From Zygaena filipendulae (Eukaryota; Arthropoda; Insecta; Lepidoptera; Zygaenidae): a stretch of 64,000 bases of DNA. The notes under the pieces are model-generated. The model did not search any database. It saw nothing but the letters and a program-made list of their open reading frames with translations, and had not been told where the DNA came from. The stretch lies in NCBI GenBank assembly GCA_907165275.2, contig OU015679.1, positions 1,550,001 through 1,614,000 on the forward strand. The letters are read 5' to 3'. A program made the position numbers and the translations under genes. Every line of letters begins with the position of its first letter. The first letter of the stretch is position 1. This document shows positions 10,348 to 22,074 of the stretch, in pieces.

Positions 10348-10663
10348 AGACAAATCACGGTGGATCCAGGACCACTTTTTAAAAAGCAATTTAATTCATT
10401 TTAATACGTCTTTATTAATTTATTCTTTATTGTATGACCGTTACAATAAGAATGAATGCTTAAAACTAACATTAAAACTAACATGAGTACATGAGTACAT
10501 TATTCTTAATTCCTAGCACCTTATCTCTATCGGGCGGATGGACTTCGCCGTGTAGCGCGAATGCTTGCTCAGCGTCTGTGGCTGGCCACCCGGTCGTTGT
10601 CGCAGTATAATAATATTTATAATATAGAGAAATTATTCAGTACTTGGTACCGTTAACATGACT
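10348..10663 (-). repeat. 3' LTR of provirus 1
   Basis: 316 bp on the minus strand, from AGTCATG at 10663 to TTTGTCT at 10348. The env stop codon (10633-10635) lies inside it. A C-rich run at 10666-10672 on the plus strand is the polypurine tract just upstream on the element strand. Confidence 0.88.
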
Positions 10664-12390
10664 CGTCCCCCCGCAAGTTCGAAATTATTCAAATTCGCAG
10701 GATTTGAAGAATTTCGATTTCCGCAAAGTTTCATTGTTATAGTTTCGCGAAAGTGAAACATGAAGTAAATTAAAACAATGCCTATTACTAAATACAATAT
10801 AACTGTCCAAACGCTAACACTTTTTAATGATACGATATTATTTTCACTTATATTATTTTCACTTTTCACATCACTTTTCTTCAATGCGTATGTAAGATAC
10901 TGTAGGTTACTGAAATCCACTCCTTCCAGATTGACGGGCTTTCTTTCAGCATTTGTAAAATTTATCAAAGGCAAATTTACAATGGGTTGTCCTGTATAAG
11001 TTGCTTCCTTTAAATCGGACTGTCTTAGTTTTATTGTGAAATCACCAATTTTCACGCGACAATCGTCATTTATTGTAATTATATAAGTGCCTTGAATATT
11101 CTGAGGGAAGACTTGGTTTCGACATACTCTTCGCAATAAAGTGTTTGATCTCGCATATAATATCCATTGATTGGTTTGAATTTGTTGTATTTTAATATCT
11201 TCAATTTTGATCGGAATAACGTCACAGGTGCTAGTATTTTCTATGAAGTTAAATAAATTTGCAATACAGTGATCTTGGATAGACTCGTATGCATTTTCTG
11301 CGAAGCACACGAAGTAGGATTTCTCGCATTTTTGACATGGTTGTGAGAGTGGCTTCGTTAGTGATCCCTTTACTAATAGGTAAGGATATTTGGGTAATAT
11401 TATAAAAGTATTTGGATCACGGAAAACGGGTAGAGGGTACAATTTGTAGTATATATAAATTTCTTTTCTTACCAGTGGTACCTCTAACAGAAACGCTATC
11501 TGATTATCATGGATGAATGATTTTAATGTAATAGTTTGCTCTATTTTTACAAGATTTTCTAAACTTACTGTATATGTTAATTTTTCATGTTTTTCAATAT
11601 CACTTAAAGCTAATAACAACTTAGTAGAGTCTATAATGGATTGATGTAGAGTTCCTAATTTACTAAAAGCAATAGCAGTTTCGATTTCATTTAATTGCGT
11701 GAGAATACATTGGAAATTATGTAAAAGTAAATAATATGTATTAATAATGTTATTTTCTATGAAATCCTTTTGTTCCTTTATTTTCAAATGGTCCAATTCG
11801 CTTTGCAAGATTTTTGACTGAACATCAAGTTGTATTAAATTATTGTTTATAGATTCAGTGACATTCGTTACGCTTTGAACTATTTCAGAGATCAACGTTA
11901 CCCTTCTATTAATGTTTTGTTGATTTACTTTAATATTTTTTATAATTTGGTTATATTTAACAGCGTCTTCGTTGTCTAAATTTCCGGTTAATATTTTTAT
12001 AATAGAACCTAAAGGGTTTAAAAGACCTCTTTTAACTCTAGCGATTGGAAATAATTGTTTAAGCTTGCTTAATGTTAAATTTTGTATATACTCTACTTGT
12101 ATCTTATAATTACATATCCTATCATAAGAAGTACTGTTAAAATTAAGCTTAACTAAGGAATTAAGTTGAATATATTTATTTGAATTTGACATAAGATCAT
12201 CTTGAATAATTTGTAAGTCCAAGGTTTTAAAAATTATCCATTTATCATAGCTTACTACTGCAGTTCCCTGTTTCAGGGGTAGTACACCGGGATTACTGTC
12301 AAGTCGGTGCAGTTGAAGGCCTTGACATTGGCTCGTCGTCATCAGTAGTAGGAGAACGAGCTGGCCTTGCCTGCGGAGGGCGTTTAACAT
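10633..12390 (-). CDS. env: Envelope glycoprotein of provirus 1
   Basis: An open frame of 585 codons. In family terms this is the membrane fusion protein of insect errantiviruses, related to baculovirus F proteins. It has an N-terminal hydrophobic signal ('LVLLLLMTTSQCQG'), then an ectodomain with many Asn-linked sites. A furin-type cleavage site 'RVKR' near residue 119 is followed directly by the Gly/Leu-rich fusion peptide region 'GLLNPLGSIIK'. A heptad-like helix region follows, then a Cys-rich part, and one membrane span near the C-terminus ('VWTVILYLVIGIVLIYFMF') with a short tail. It overlaps the end of pol by 92 bases in another frame, as is typical, and would be made from a spliced RNA. 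No stop or frameshift is visible, unlike gag and pol of the same copy. Confidence 0.9.
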   Translation of the reverse strand: MLNALRRQGQLVLLLLMTTSQCQGLQLHRLDSNPGVLPLKQGTAVVSYDKWIIFKTLDLQIIQDDLMSNSNKYIQLNSLVKLNFNSTSYDRICNYKIQVEYIQNLTLSKLKQLFPIARVKRGLLNPLGSIIKILTGNLDNEDAVKYNQIIKNIKVNQQNINRRVTLISEIVQSVTNVTESINNNLIQLDVQSKILQSELDHLKIKEQKDFIENNIINTYYLLLHNFQCILTQLNEIETAIAFSKLGTLHQSIIDSTKLLLALSDIEKHEKLTYTVSLENLVKIEQTITLKSFIHDNQIAFLLEVPLVRKEIYIYYKLYPLPVFRDPNTFIILPKYPYLLVKGSLTKPLSQPCQKCEKSYFVCFAENAYESIQDHCIANLFNFIENTSTCDVIPIKIEDIKIQQIQTNQWILYARSNTLLRRVCRNQVFPQNIQGTYIITINDDCRVKIGDFTIKLRQSDLKEATYTGQPIVNLPLINFTNAERKPVNLEGVDFSNLQYLTYALKKSDVKSENNISENNIVSLKSVSVWTVILYLVIGIVLIYFMFHFRETITMKLCGNRNSSNPANLNNFELAGGRVMLTVPSTE

Positions 12391-13999
12391 TTTTAATTGA
12401 GTTTTTAGTGGTTCTCTTTTTAAGTCGTACTGCTACTACATTTCGCGGTATTTCCCCGGTAACCACAGTTTTTTCATAGCGAGATTTATCCTTACTACGT
12501 CTGATATTTTTATCGTCTAATTCAACCTTAAAATCTGATTCAGATGAAATTGTTATTGGGCTTTTAGGGTTCAAATTACTATTTTTATTTCCTTTTCGTT
12601 GTCTTTCGTCCACATTTACGACTAATGAGCTTGAATCATTTTTATGAAGGACGTTTAATTTTATCCTAGGTAAGGCATCGGCGTTTGTATTTCTTTCTTC
12701 GTCATTCATGTGATCTAAACGAAGTCTTGTCGGATTGTCAACTAAAATTTTATCTGTCTCATAATTATCGTAGTCAAGTTTATTTGTTTTCAGTGTATTA
12801 CTAGAGTCATACGTTTCTGTTTGTAATGGTTTGCGAAACTTTGTTGTCACTGCTTTGTCTGATGTATTTTGAATAACAGTATAAGCTAATCCATTAATAC
12901 AATTAACAAGAACACATGGCATCCGAGCTCCTGAACCAAAATTGGTTTTCTCTAAAATTTCCTGACCGTGTCCTAAGGTTGTAGGTACCTTAACGCGGGT
13001 TTCGCTGCGAGGATCTAATCGAACTTTATGTAATGGTTTATACAGAATAGGTATGTCTGTATCGCACGTATGTAATACTTGATTTTTCATATCGATAGTA
13101 GCGTCTAGTTGTTTTAGTAAGTCTGAACCGATTAAACCATCATATCGATCGTCTACTTGAAATATGTAAAATTTGTGCATAGTGTTGTTTTTTAACGTCT
13201 TTAATGAAGGTATAAGTATAGCTTCATTATGATGGCTGCTAGTATGTGCACTAATTACCTGAAATGGTTCGTAAATTTTATAATTTGAAAAGAACTCGTT
13301 AGCTTTTGCGGGACTAATGAAAGATCGGGTGCTGCCCGTGTCGATCATAAATCGCGAATTTATTTCGGGGATTTCTATATGTGGGAGTCTCAGAGTACTA
13401 TCGAAATTAAGATGTATTGTTACGGGCTGTTGGTATGTATCTGAGGCCGTTTCTAGATAATATGTCTCAAAAACTTTCTCATTATTTTGTACCGGTTGTT
13501 CTTGTTCGTATTCAGCATACTGGTTCTCATCATATTCGTTGTATACAGGTATATCATTATTGTCACAATAATCAGGGCTATAGTCGTAGTCATAAAGTTC
13601 ATTATTATGAAAAACATTTTGCTGTGAACCTTCGATAAAGTTTTGTTTTAGTGGTGGTGCAGTACGCATCGACACATCAGTATTATAATCTAGCTTTTGA
13701 ACAGGTTTATTGAGGTGAGGATTATTATTAAATTGTGGGCGGTACCCTTGCGGAATACCAAATTTAAAGTTTGGGTTATTATTATTAAGTTGTTGATGAT
13801 AGCCTCCTTGTGGAATGCCGAATTTAAAATTTTCATTGTTATTGTTAAATTGAGGACGATATCCTCCTTGTGGGATACCGAATTTAAAATTGGGATTACC
13901 ATGACTATTATTAAATTGAGGTCGGTATCCTCCTTGTGGAAGGTTAAAATTATTTCGGTTACCATAAGGAGAAAAACCAAATTTAAAATTTTGTTGCAT
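12299..13999 (-). pseudogene. pol: Provirus 1 pol: protease kept, RT/RNase H and integrase core deleted
   Basis: The frame opens with four to five tandem copies of a peptide unit like 'FKFGIPQGGYRPQFNNN'. Next come an acidic Asn/Tyr-rich stretch and a retroviral-type aspartic protease with its active site in 'MIDTGSTRSFISP'. About 20 residues into the expected reverse transcriptase ('HMNDEER') it jumps to the RNase H/integrase linker ('ADALPRIKLN'). It then jumps again to the integrase tail ('NIRRSKDK'). Two in-frame internal deletions thus remove RT, RNase H and the catalytic core of integrase, while the joined frame stays open to its stop inside env. It cannot copy or insert itself. Confidence 0.88.
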
Positions 14000-14727
14000 C
14001 GGTAGTTGCGGTGCTGGTATTTTAAAACCAAAGTTATTATTTATTGGCTGCGCAAATTTAGCATGATTTTGAAGAAAAGAAGAATTTGGATTTGAAAGTT
14101 GAAAATTCTTATAATTTGGTTTATCTTTATTTTTTGAGTCATATTGAAACTGAACATTAACTTCTTCTGTTACTGCGTACTTGATAATGCGTTTTCTAAA
14201 GTAAGGTTAGGTGGCGTCAATCTTAACCTTATAAGCCTAATAAATTCTTTTGGCAAATTAAAAAGAAAAACATCGAAAGCAGCTTTGTTATAGATAATCA
14301 TCTTTGCGGCTTTAACACCTTCATCTACGAGTAAATTTACTTTTGAAAATAATGTACTGCGTACGCTTTGTACCCTTTTGCAAAAATCGATATAGGATTC
14401 GCCACTTTTTATTTTTAATGATTCTAACTCAATTGCGATACATTCCTCTGAACGTGGATCTCCAAAATGTTGAATGAAAACTCCTCGTAATGTATTCCAA
14501 CTATTAATGTCATCCCTCTCGCTAAGGAGAGCGGCAGCTCTACCAGTCAATCGACTTGTAATACATTGGAAAACGTAAGATAATTGTAACGGATTATTTG
14601 GACCACCAAAGTTAATCAAAACGTATTCACATTTTTTAATAAAAAAATTTAGCAAGTTGGGCTCTCCATCATATTTTGGTATTAAATTTAGAATATCTTT
14701 CGGTATCACCTGAACACTTTGAGCCAT
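14000..14727 (-). pseudogene. gag: Provirus 1 gag, frameshifted
   Basis: From ATG 14727 the frame gives about 185 residues of Ty3/gypsy Gag with 'SRLTGRAAALLSERDD', 'FGDPRSEECIAIELESLK' and 'SYIDFCKRVQSVRS', conserved with the gag at 33683-34414. At about 14165-14175 the frame shifts into a stop; the next frame continues the Gag C-terminal region toward 14000 and into the protease frame. The family's Gag assembles particles around element RNA. The single frameshift separates the N-terminal from the C-terminal half. Confidence 0.82.
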
Positions 14728-15479
14728 TTTTAAATTTATATTCACTTTAACACAACAAGTACTATAATAAAAGACACACACAATTTAATTCTTAACGCTA
14801 AAAATGATTAAAATTATTTCATAGAGATATAGAGTGATAGAGTCACAAATTATTTAAACAAATTTAATATAAGACCTATATATTTTATTTTTTCAAATGT
14901 TGTATTTGTAACTAGGATTAATTATTTCAACAAATTATTCTTAATTTAATATACCGATTCAGTGTAATATCTTAATATCCTAAATATAAAATAGAGCAAA
15001 GTATTTAAAATCAAATAGATTTGTTATTTGATTAAAATATTCTTAATTATGTACCGATGAAGTGTACGATCTATAAACTAAGTTATACCGATTTAGTGTA
15101 TAAAATAGAGCAAAGTATTTAAAATCAAATAGATTTGTTATTTGATTAAAATATTCTTAATTATGTACCGATGAAGTGTACGATCTATAAACTAAGTTAT
15201 ACCGATTTAGTGTATGGTTGCCTATTTTGTGCAATCAGATAACGTTACTTGAGCAATTTTCTGTCTCTATAGTAACATTCAATATTTGGAAGTCATAGGG
15301 AAAGCAAAGGAAGTAAAGGTTGTACTCACAAGCCACCCATGTCTTCCAGCAATGGTCCTGGTCACCCCGGAGTCTTATTTATTTGGTTCGTATGGATACC
15401 CTTTCACACGCCGAACACGCACTTCAGACCGATTTTTGTGTCTTCGAGAGCACGAGCACGACGATAGGATATATAGGGT
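14728..15479 (-). other. Provirus 1 leader between primer site and gag
   Basis: AT-rich leader. It contains 'GTGAGTAC' on the minus strand near 15332-15341, a plausible splice donor for the env RNA, and the 113-bp tandem duplication listed separately. Confidence 0.6.
14989..15214. repeat. Two tandem copies of a 113-bp unit in the provirus 1 leader
   Basis: The unit beginning 'aaaatagagcaaag' at 14989 recurs at 15102 with essentially no change and ends 'accgatttagtgta'. Confidence 0.9.
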
Positions 15480-15496
15480 ATCCTACCGGCTGCGCC
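15480..15496 (-). promoter_or_regulatory. Primer binding site of provirus 1
   Basis: The minus strand reads GGCGCAGCCGGTAGGA immediately after the 5' LTR. It matches the tRNA-type primer site usual in insect errantiviruses and is identical in core to the site of provirus 2. Confidence 0.85.
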
Positions 15497-15574
15497 AGAC
15501 AAATCACGGTGGATCCAGGACCACTTTTTAAAAAGCAATTTAATTCATTTTCATACGTCTTTATTGTATGACCG
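15497..15574 (-). repeat. 5' LTR of provirus 1, downstream part
   Basis: This is the U5-side portion of the 5' LTR. The rest lies at 17841-18036, separated by the inserted LTR-A. The last four bases ACCG are one copy of the insertion's target duplication. Confidence 0.9.
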
Positions 15575-17836
15575 TGTGACGCCCAATGGGTTTCAAAAAA
15601 AATTATTTATATTCGAAAAAGCATTTTAAAGATATATGTATAAAGTATTATAATTTAAAACACTATAAAATTAAGTTGAAATGTATTTAAAGGCTATTAA
15701 AAAGCATTGCGAGTTAATACACTCATAAGCTAAACTGTGTATGGATATTGATGTGTAATTTATAAACTAAAATCAATAAAATGATTATTCACATGAAATA
15801 AAATATTTATAATACGGTATATTTACCGTGTGCTTGGTTTTAGATGTAACAGTGATATCGACTTGTACCCCCCAACCCCCCGCATACCCCTCTCAAATAG
15901 GGCGTGAGCGCACCGCCAGTATCCACGCGGGCGGCTGAGTAGTGAAGTGGCATCGGCGCGGCGAGCGGGCGAGCGAGTCGCAGGCGACGCGGCGCGTTTA
16001 CAACGCGTCGCGTATACAACATTTAATGTTGTTAAACGAGTTTAGTTTTGTGGTAGCTCGTATACAGATATTGTATTATTATACAAATCTAAATAATTAT
16101 ATTGGAGACTCACATGAAGGTCTAGGTGAAATGTCCGCCGACCACTGATCACACAAAAGATGATGAAGTTGGGAGTTCGAACGAGCTTACGCACTTAGTG
16201 ACTTTGTCGCTCTGTACGAAAGCCTTGTCAACGCGCTCGACGTCCGTTAGGATATCTTGTGCGAAGACAAATATTATTATGAGGAAGGTTTTCGGTGTGT
16301 ATGGATTGTAATTTTATTGTTATTAATTATAATTCATCACATCTTATCGGCTCGATGCAAACGTGTATTTTCAATTTATTGGAATTTACAACGACGATGA
16401 ACTCTAATCCTGAGCGGTTAGACGTCGCGCGTCGCGAGCGTAAGATAATGTGGAAAGGTAAAAATCCGCGCCTCGAGTTATCTTCGCCGTGACGGGTTTC
16501 GTTGTGCACGTATTGTATCTTGTCTGTTGAATAACTACGCCTTCCGTGTTATTCAAAAACTATCAACGAATATGCGGCTGACTGGAGACGCGGGATCGCT
16601 TCCTACACCAAGGGAGTGTTGAACGCTCTTCTTTCAGATAAACCTTTCTTTTTATTACAAACATAATAACTATAGTCAATGCGCTTTGTGACTTTGTTAC
16701 GTTGTGCAGAGACTAGGGGATCGGCTGTGAACGACCTAGTCATTAACGCTTGATCTCGGTAAACCGTTGTGTTTTTCAACACGACTTGTTTATCAAAACG
16801 AATGAGTGCCAAGTGGGTGTTGTATGAGGACGAGTTGTGATCCAATCAATTGGGCTTCGGCCTTAGCTACGTGTAGCTACTATAACACAAATTGACCGAC
16901 TGAAGTTATGATGTCCGGCGAGACTGGTCTCATACACTTATATTTGAATTATTGGGATGGTGTTGAGGTCGCGGTACTATCCGCATTATGGCCTCGGTCT
17001 TCGGGCTGACACGTACCCAGGGGTCTCGGCACCGCCGAATTATGACCTCCAACGATTGCTGCTGATACGGGACGTACAGTCTCATATAGCTGATTCATCC
17101 TCTAACGGATGTCGGTTATGCATATTTGGAGAACTCTCTACCTTGTGCAACACAGGTGGGGGGGGGGTGGTAACTGCTTATGAGCAGGTGGATGACCATC
17201 ACCGTGGGTAGCGCAGGACGGGGCTACGCCACCTCTCGCTATATAATAAACTTGTTATGTAGTGAGAGCCAATGTAAATATTCCTATTGGAATATCAAGT
17301 TGAATATAATTAAACATCGTATGGGAGGTGTTCTATGAGCATCATATTCCTATCTTAGTATCCCGAACACTACTAACGTCGATAGACGGGAGTTAGTGGC
17401 TATGTGAACCACCATAACATGGTTATCAATCTTTGGAGTCTCTCTGCTTCCGGGCTAACAACACTATTAACGCACAGACGTTAAATAAATGTAAAGTGTA
17501 GTCTAGCACAACGAGTGTCACCCAACTCAAACGCAGTTGGGTGTACTAAATATAAATATTTCCTATAGAAATATCACGCTCACGCCAATCACGATTATTA
17601 AAGTATATTGTCAAAATAATTGATGATTGTTTTATTCAAACTAAAACCTAAACTTAGCCTCAACCCATAAAATGTAGATAGGATGAAGACGGAATCGAAT
17701 CTCAACCTAAAAGAACTAAAGTTATTATAAACACAACGTAGAACAGGGTCCTATTACTAGACGAAATTGGCCAAAACTAAAATGCACAACATCCTTGATG
17801 TTGTTCATAAATTGATGGAGGAGGGTGAAAGTTACA
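15575..17836 (+). repeat. Family-A solo LTR, copy A2
   Basis: 2262 bp from TGTGACGCCC to GTTACA, flanked by ACCG at 15571-15574 and 17837-17840. No internal region remains, so it is a solo LTR left by LTR-LTR recombination. It lacks the ~40-bp TATA-containing segment that copies A3-A5 carry just before the 9-bp hairpin. It is more divergent than A3-A5. Small open frames inside are not convincing genes. Confidence 0.92.
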
Positions 17837-17840
17837 ACCG

Positions 17841-18036
17841 TTACAATAAGAATGAATGCTTAAAACTAACATTATAACTAACATGAGTACATGAGTACAT
17901 TATTCTTAATTCCTAGCACCTTATCTCTATCGGGCGGATGGACTTCGCCGTGTAGCGCGAATGCTTGCTCAGCGTCTGTGGCTGGCCACCCGGTCGTTGT
18001 AGAAATTATTCAGTACTTGGTACCGTCAACATGACT
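17841..18036 (-). repeat. 5' LTR of provirus 1, upstream part
   Basis: This matches 10440-10663 of the 3' LTR, lacking an internal block of about 33 bp ('cgcagtataataata...'). It starts AGTCATG on the minus strand and abuts the ACCT target copy at 18037. Confidence 0.9.
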
Positions 18037-18040
18037 ACCT

Positions 18041-18513
18041 TGATATGATTGTTAATAATATTGTAAGAAGGAATTAATCATTAAGATTGTATCTTAAGAT
18101 TGTAAATATTGTTGATTCGAATGTACATAAATAATTGTGATAATTATTTTAAGTAAGTAAAGACATAGAAAAAAAAAATTGGGTCAGGGAGAAGTGGCTC
18201 AATCACATTCAATCAGTTAAACAATATATATTGGTTCAAAAACAAAAGATGTCTTGATATAACAAACATACTTTAATCGCCTAATATGCGATAAAGCATA
18301 ACTATATGAGATCTAGCAAAACTAATTAATACCATAACAAACACATCGCCATTCCACATCACTTTATTGGTGAACGATTGAATGTGGTTGGAGGGGTGTT
18401 GGGGCGGCTGCTTCCCAAAAAAAAAAATAATAAATTTATGGTATAATTAAAGAGGCGAAAATAACTTAGAAAGTTTTATTACTCAGTGTTTCATAAAACT
18501 TTGGGGGGGGGAT
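18041..18513 (+). other. 3' untranslated internal part of a family-A element with polypurine tract
   Basis: AT-rich sequence also found reverse-complemented at 26293-26703 and 42069-42134. It ends in CTTTGGGGGGGGGAT at about 18499-18513, a polypurine tract directly abutting LTR A3, which marks A3 as a 3' LTR rather than a solo LTR. Confidence 0.85.
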
Positions 18514-20894
18514 TGTGACGCCCTATGAGGCTCAAAAATTTATTTATATTCGAAAAAGCATTTTAAAGATATATGTATAATGTATTATAATATAATACAC
18601 TATATGTATAATGTATTATAATATAATACACTATAAAACTTGAAATGTATTTAAAGTATTGCGAGTTGATAAACTCGCAATCTAAATTTTGTATGATTAT
18701 TGATATATAATTCATAAACTAAAATGAATAAAATGATTATTCATATAAAATAAAATGTTTATAATAAGATATAATAACCGTGTGCTTGATTTCAGATGTA
18801 ACGGTGATATCGACTTGTACCCCCCAACCCCCCGCATACCTCAGGCGTAGCGCACCGCCAGTATCCACGCGGGCGGCTGAGTCGTGAAGTGGCATCGGCG
18901 GGGAGTCGAGCGGAAGACAATGCGCCGCGTTTACAACGCGTCGCGTATACAACATTAAATGTTGTTAAACGAGTTTGGTGGTGGCTCGAATATAGATTTG
19001 CATTATTATGCTTATCTAAATATTAAGTTAACATAGAGTGTTGACAAACGAGTTTAGTTTTGTGGTAGCTCGTATACAGATATTGTATTATTATACAAAT
19101 CTAAATAATTAAATTGGAGTCTCACGTGAAGGTCTTAGATGAAAATGCCGTCGACCACTTTCGCAATAAAGATGATGTAGTTGGGAGTTCGAACGAGCTT
19201 ACGCACTTAGTGACTTGTCGCTCTGTACGAAAGCCTTGTCAACGCGCTCGACGTCCGTTAGGATATCTTGTGCGAAGACAAATATTATTATGAGGAAGGT
19301 TTTCGGTGTGTATGGATTGTAATTTTATTGTTATTAAATTATAATTCATCACATCTTATCGGCTCGATGCAAACGTGTATTTTCAATTTATTGGAATTTA
19401 CAACGACGATGAACTCTAATCCTGAGCGGTTAGACGTCGCGCGTCACGAGCGTAAGATAACGTAGAGAGGTAAAAATCCGCGCCTTGAGTTGTCTTCGCC
19501 GTGACGGGTTTCGTTGTGCACGTATTGTATCTTGTCTATTGAATAACTACGCCTTCCGTGTTATTCAAAAACTATCAACAAATATGCGGCTGACTGGAGA
19601 TGCGGGATCGCTTCCTACACCAAGGTAGTGTTGAACGCTCTTCTTTCATGATAAACCTATTTTCTTTTTATTACAAACATAATAATTATAGTCAATGCGC
19701 TTTGTGACTTTGTTGCGTTGTGCAGAGACTAGGGGATCGGCTGTGGACGACCTAGTCGTTAACGCTTGATCTCGGTAAACCGTTGTGTTTTTCAACACGA
19801 TTTGTTTATCAAAATGAATGAGTGCTAAGTGGGTGTTATATGAGGACGAGTTGTGATCCAATCAATTGGGCTTCGGCCTTAGCTACGTGTAGCTACTATA
19901 ACACAAAATGACCGACTGAAGTTATGATGTCCGGCGAGACTGGTCTCATATACTTATATTTGAATTATTGGGATGGTGTTGAGGTCGCGGTACTATCCGC
20001 ATTATGGCCTCGGTCTTCGGGCTGACACGTACCCTGGGGTCTCGGCTTCGCCGAATTATGACCTCCAACGATTGCTGCTGATACGGGACGTACAGTCTCA
20101 TATAGCTGATTCATCCTCTAACGGATGTCGGTTACTAATGCTTTATGCATATTTGGAGAACTCTCTACCTTGTGCAACACAGGTGGGGGGGGGGGTTACT
20201 GCTTATAAGCAGATGGATGGCCATCACCGTGGGTAGCGCAGGACGGGGCTACGCCACCTCTCGCTATATAATAAACTTGTTATGTAGTGAGAGCCATTGT
20301 AAGTATTCCTATTGGAATATCAAGTTGATTATAATTAAACATCGTATGGGAGGTGTTCTATGAGCATCATATTCCTATCTTAGTATCCGAACACTACTAA
20401 CGTCGATAGACGTGGGTTAGTGATTATGTGTACCACCGCAATATGGATATCATCTTTGGAGTCTCTCTGCTTCCGGGCTAACAACACTATTAACGCACAG
20501 ACGTTAAATAAATGTACAGTGTAGTCTCGCACTTAAAAATAGAACCGTTCGTGTAGAACGAGTTCATATAAAGAAAGAGTGTCACCCAACTCAAACGCAG
20601 TTGGGTGTACTAAATATAAATATTTCTTACAGAAATATTATGCACAATTATTAAAATAAAATGTCAAATTAATTGATGGTTGTTTTATTCAATTAATACC
20701 TAAGCCCAGCCTCGACCCATTATAATAATGTGGATAGGATGATGACGGAATCGAATCTCAACCTAAAAGAACTGGAGTCATTTAAAAACACAACGTAAAA
20801 CAGGGTCTAACTATTAGACGAAATTGGCCTAAAATTAAAATGTTCGACATCTTTGATGTTGTTCATGTATTGATGAAGATGGGTGAAAGTTACA
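18514..20894 (+). repeat. Family-A 3' LTR, copy A3 (left arm)
   Basis: 2381 bp, TGTGACGCCC to GTTACA. Preceded by a polypurine tract and followed by ATAG, the presumed target copy. A 31-bp AT block near 18577-18640 is tandemly doubled. It is nearly identical to A4 except for one replaced segment in A4, and close to A5. Confidence 0.92.
20566..20607 (+). promoter_or_regulatory. Candidate TATA box and stable hairpin in LTR A
   Basis: ATATAAAG at 20566 precedes, by about 17 bp, a perfect 9-bp stem CACCCAACT/AGTTGGGTG (20583-20607) with loop CAAACGC. The hairpin recurs unchanged in A2, A4 and A5; the TATA recurs in A4 and A5 but is missing from A2. The promoter role is inferred. Confidence 0.5.
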
Positions 20895-21579
20895 ATAGCA
20901 TAGAAGAATTGATAGAGTTAATTTTGGGTTTGGTGCGCTTGCGATCTCCCGGTACGGTTCTGATCGTTTGGTGGTTGGGAAGCAGTCCCTCATTCATACT
21001 TTTTTTTTAAATTAATGTAAAGTTCTTTCAATTTCAATTTAATCTAGGTACTTGAGGGAAAAAGAATTTACTCTACCAATTGTGTAAGGAATAACTAGCT
21101 GGTTAACTAGTTAAAGCGATTTTGATTATTGGATTTAATTACTAATGGATTAGGTACAAAAATTAAATACTGGAATATGTGGTCAATCATGTACCTGATG
21201 TACCCATACTAAAGTAATGGTTAAAAGTGGTTGATAATCTAAGTGATGACTGGTAAAAAAAAGTAATAAATGGAATAATTAAATGGATCTCTGGTATTAA
21301 TGAATAAATTGGACTAAATGAATAAAATATTGGTAAAAATTGTAAAAATTTAATGTGGAATTACTTGATTAATTGGATAAAAAAAAAATTATGGTTGAAA
21401 ATCGTTGAAAATCGTTGATAATGGAGATAAAAAGTGTGAAGTAAGAAGAAGAAGAAAATAAATTTATTTCAGCACAACACACAAGAAAAAGAAACAAACA
21501 TCAACAGTGCCTAATCTAAAGAAACATAGATAATATCTAAATTATAAATTTATTTATTTATATATTTATTTATTGATTA
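20895..21579 (+). other. Genomic flank of the family-A element (left arm)
   Basis: AT-rich, no coding motif. Present reverse-complemented at 23208-23892, so it was duplicated with the arm. Starts with the ATAG target copy. Confidence 0.6.
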
Positions 21580-21893
21580 CTAGCTGTGCCCCGCGATTTT
21601 GCTCGCGTGGGTTTCGGAGTTCCCGCAGGAACTAATTTTTGGAAATAAATGTAGCCAAGTTACTCCTTATAACATCAGCTAGGAAGCTGTGAAGGGTGGA
21701 TGTTTTATGGGTGCTGTCATAATAACTGTAATTATGTTGACGTCAAAAGAGTCATATTATGGACCAAATTTGAATAAATGATTTGACTTTGACGATTTGC
21801 CAGTGAAAGTCCAGTTAAAATCGATCCAGCCGTTTTAGAGATTACCCGGAACAGACAGACATATAAGTAGGTGCCACATTATAATTATTATAG
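21580..21893 (-). mobile_element. Helitron fragment (3' end intact)
   Basis: Reverse complement of the Helitron at 22807-23207, ending in CTAG at 21580 with the same terminal hairpin. Its 5' third is cut off where the inverted-repeat arm ends. Confidence 0.75.
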
Positions 21894-22074
21894 GTTACTT
21901 TACTACTACATATACTTACTACATATTATTACATATGTCCATATTACACTATAGATATAGTATATTATATATTCACGCCCAGACTGGAAAACATAATATA
22001 AAAAAAAATATAAAAATACAATAATCTATACATATGTAGGAAAAGAATAGAAACATGGAACTATAATAAGCAAT

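Larger units (their letters stand above)
10348..18036 (-). mobile_element. Env-bearing Ty3/gypsy provirus 1 (errantivirus type), pol-deleted
   Basis: Both ends are flanked by ACCT (10344-10347 and 18037-18040), a 4-bp target duplication. On the minus strand the order is 5' LTR (split by a solo LTR-A), primer binding site, leader, gag, protease with pol remnants, env, 3' LTR. The LTR begins AGTCATG and ends TTTGTCT rather than TG...CA, as known for errantiviruses. The two LTRs differ by indels of about 33 and 10 bp, so the insertion is not recent. The right arm of the inverted repeat keeps the matching empty site near 42127-42135. Confidence 0.92.
10251..21893 (+). repeat. Left arm of the giant inverted repeat
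   Basis: After removing provirus 1 (10348-18036 plus one target copy), about 3.95 kb remains, and it is the reverse complement of the right arm. It comprises the 3' end of a family-A element's internal region, LTR A3, about 685 bp of flank and a Helitron fragment. Homology starts at 'aatgttgttgattcg' near 10251 and ends near 21893 inside the Helitron. Confidence 0.9.

Noticed and set aside
15575..20894. A2 and A3 as the two LTRs of one element
   Set aside because: A2 has its own ACCG duplication and lies within the provirus 1 LTR, whereas A3 has a polypurine tract and a different flank. The DNA between them is the provirus LTR and the arm, not an internal region.
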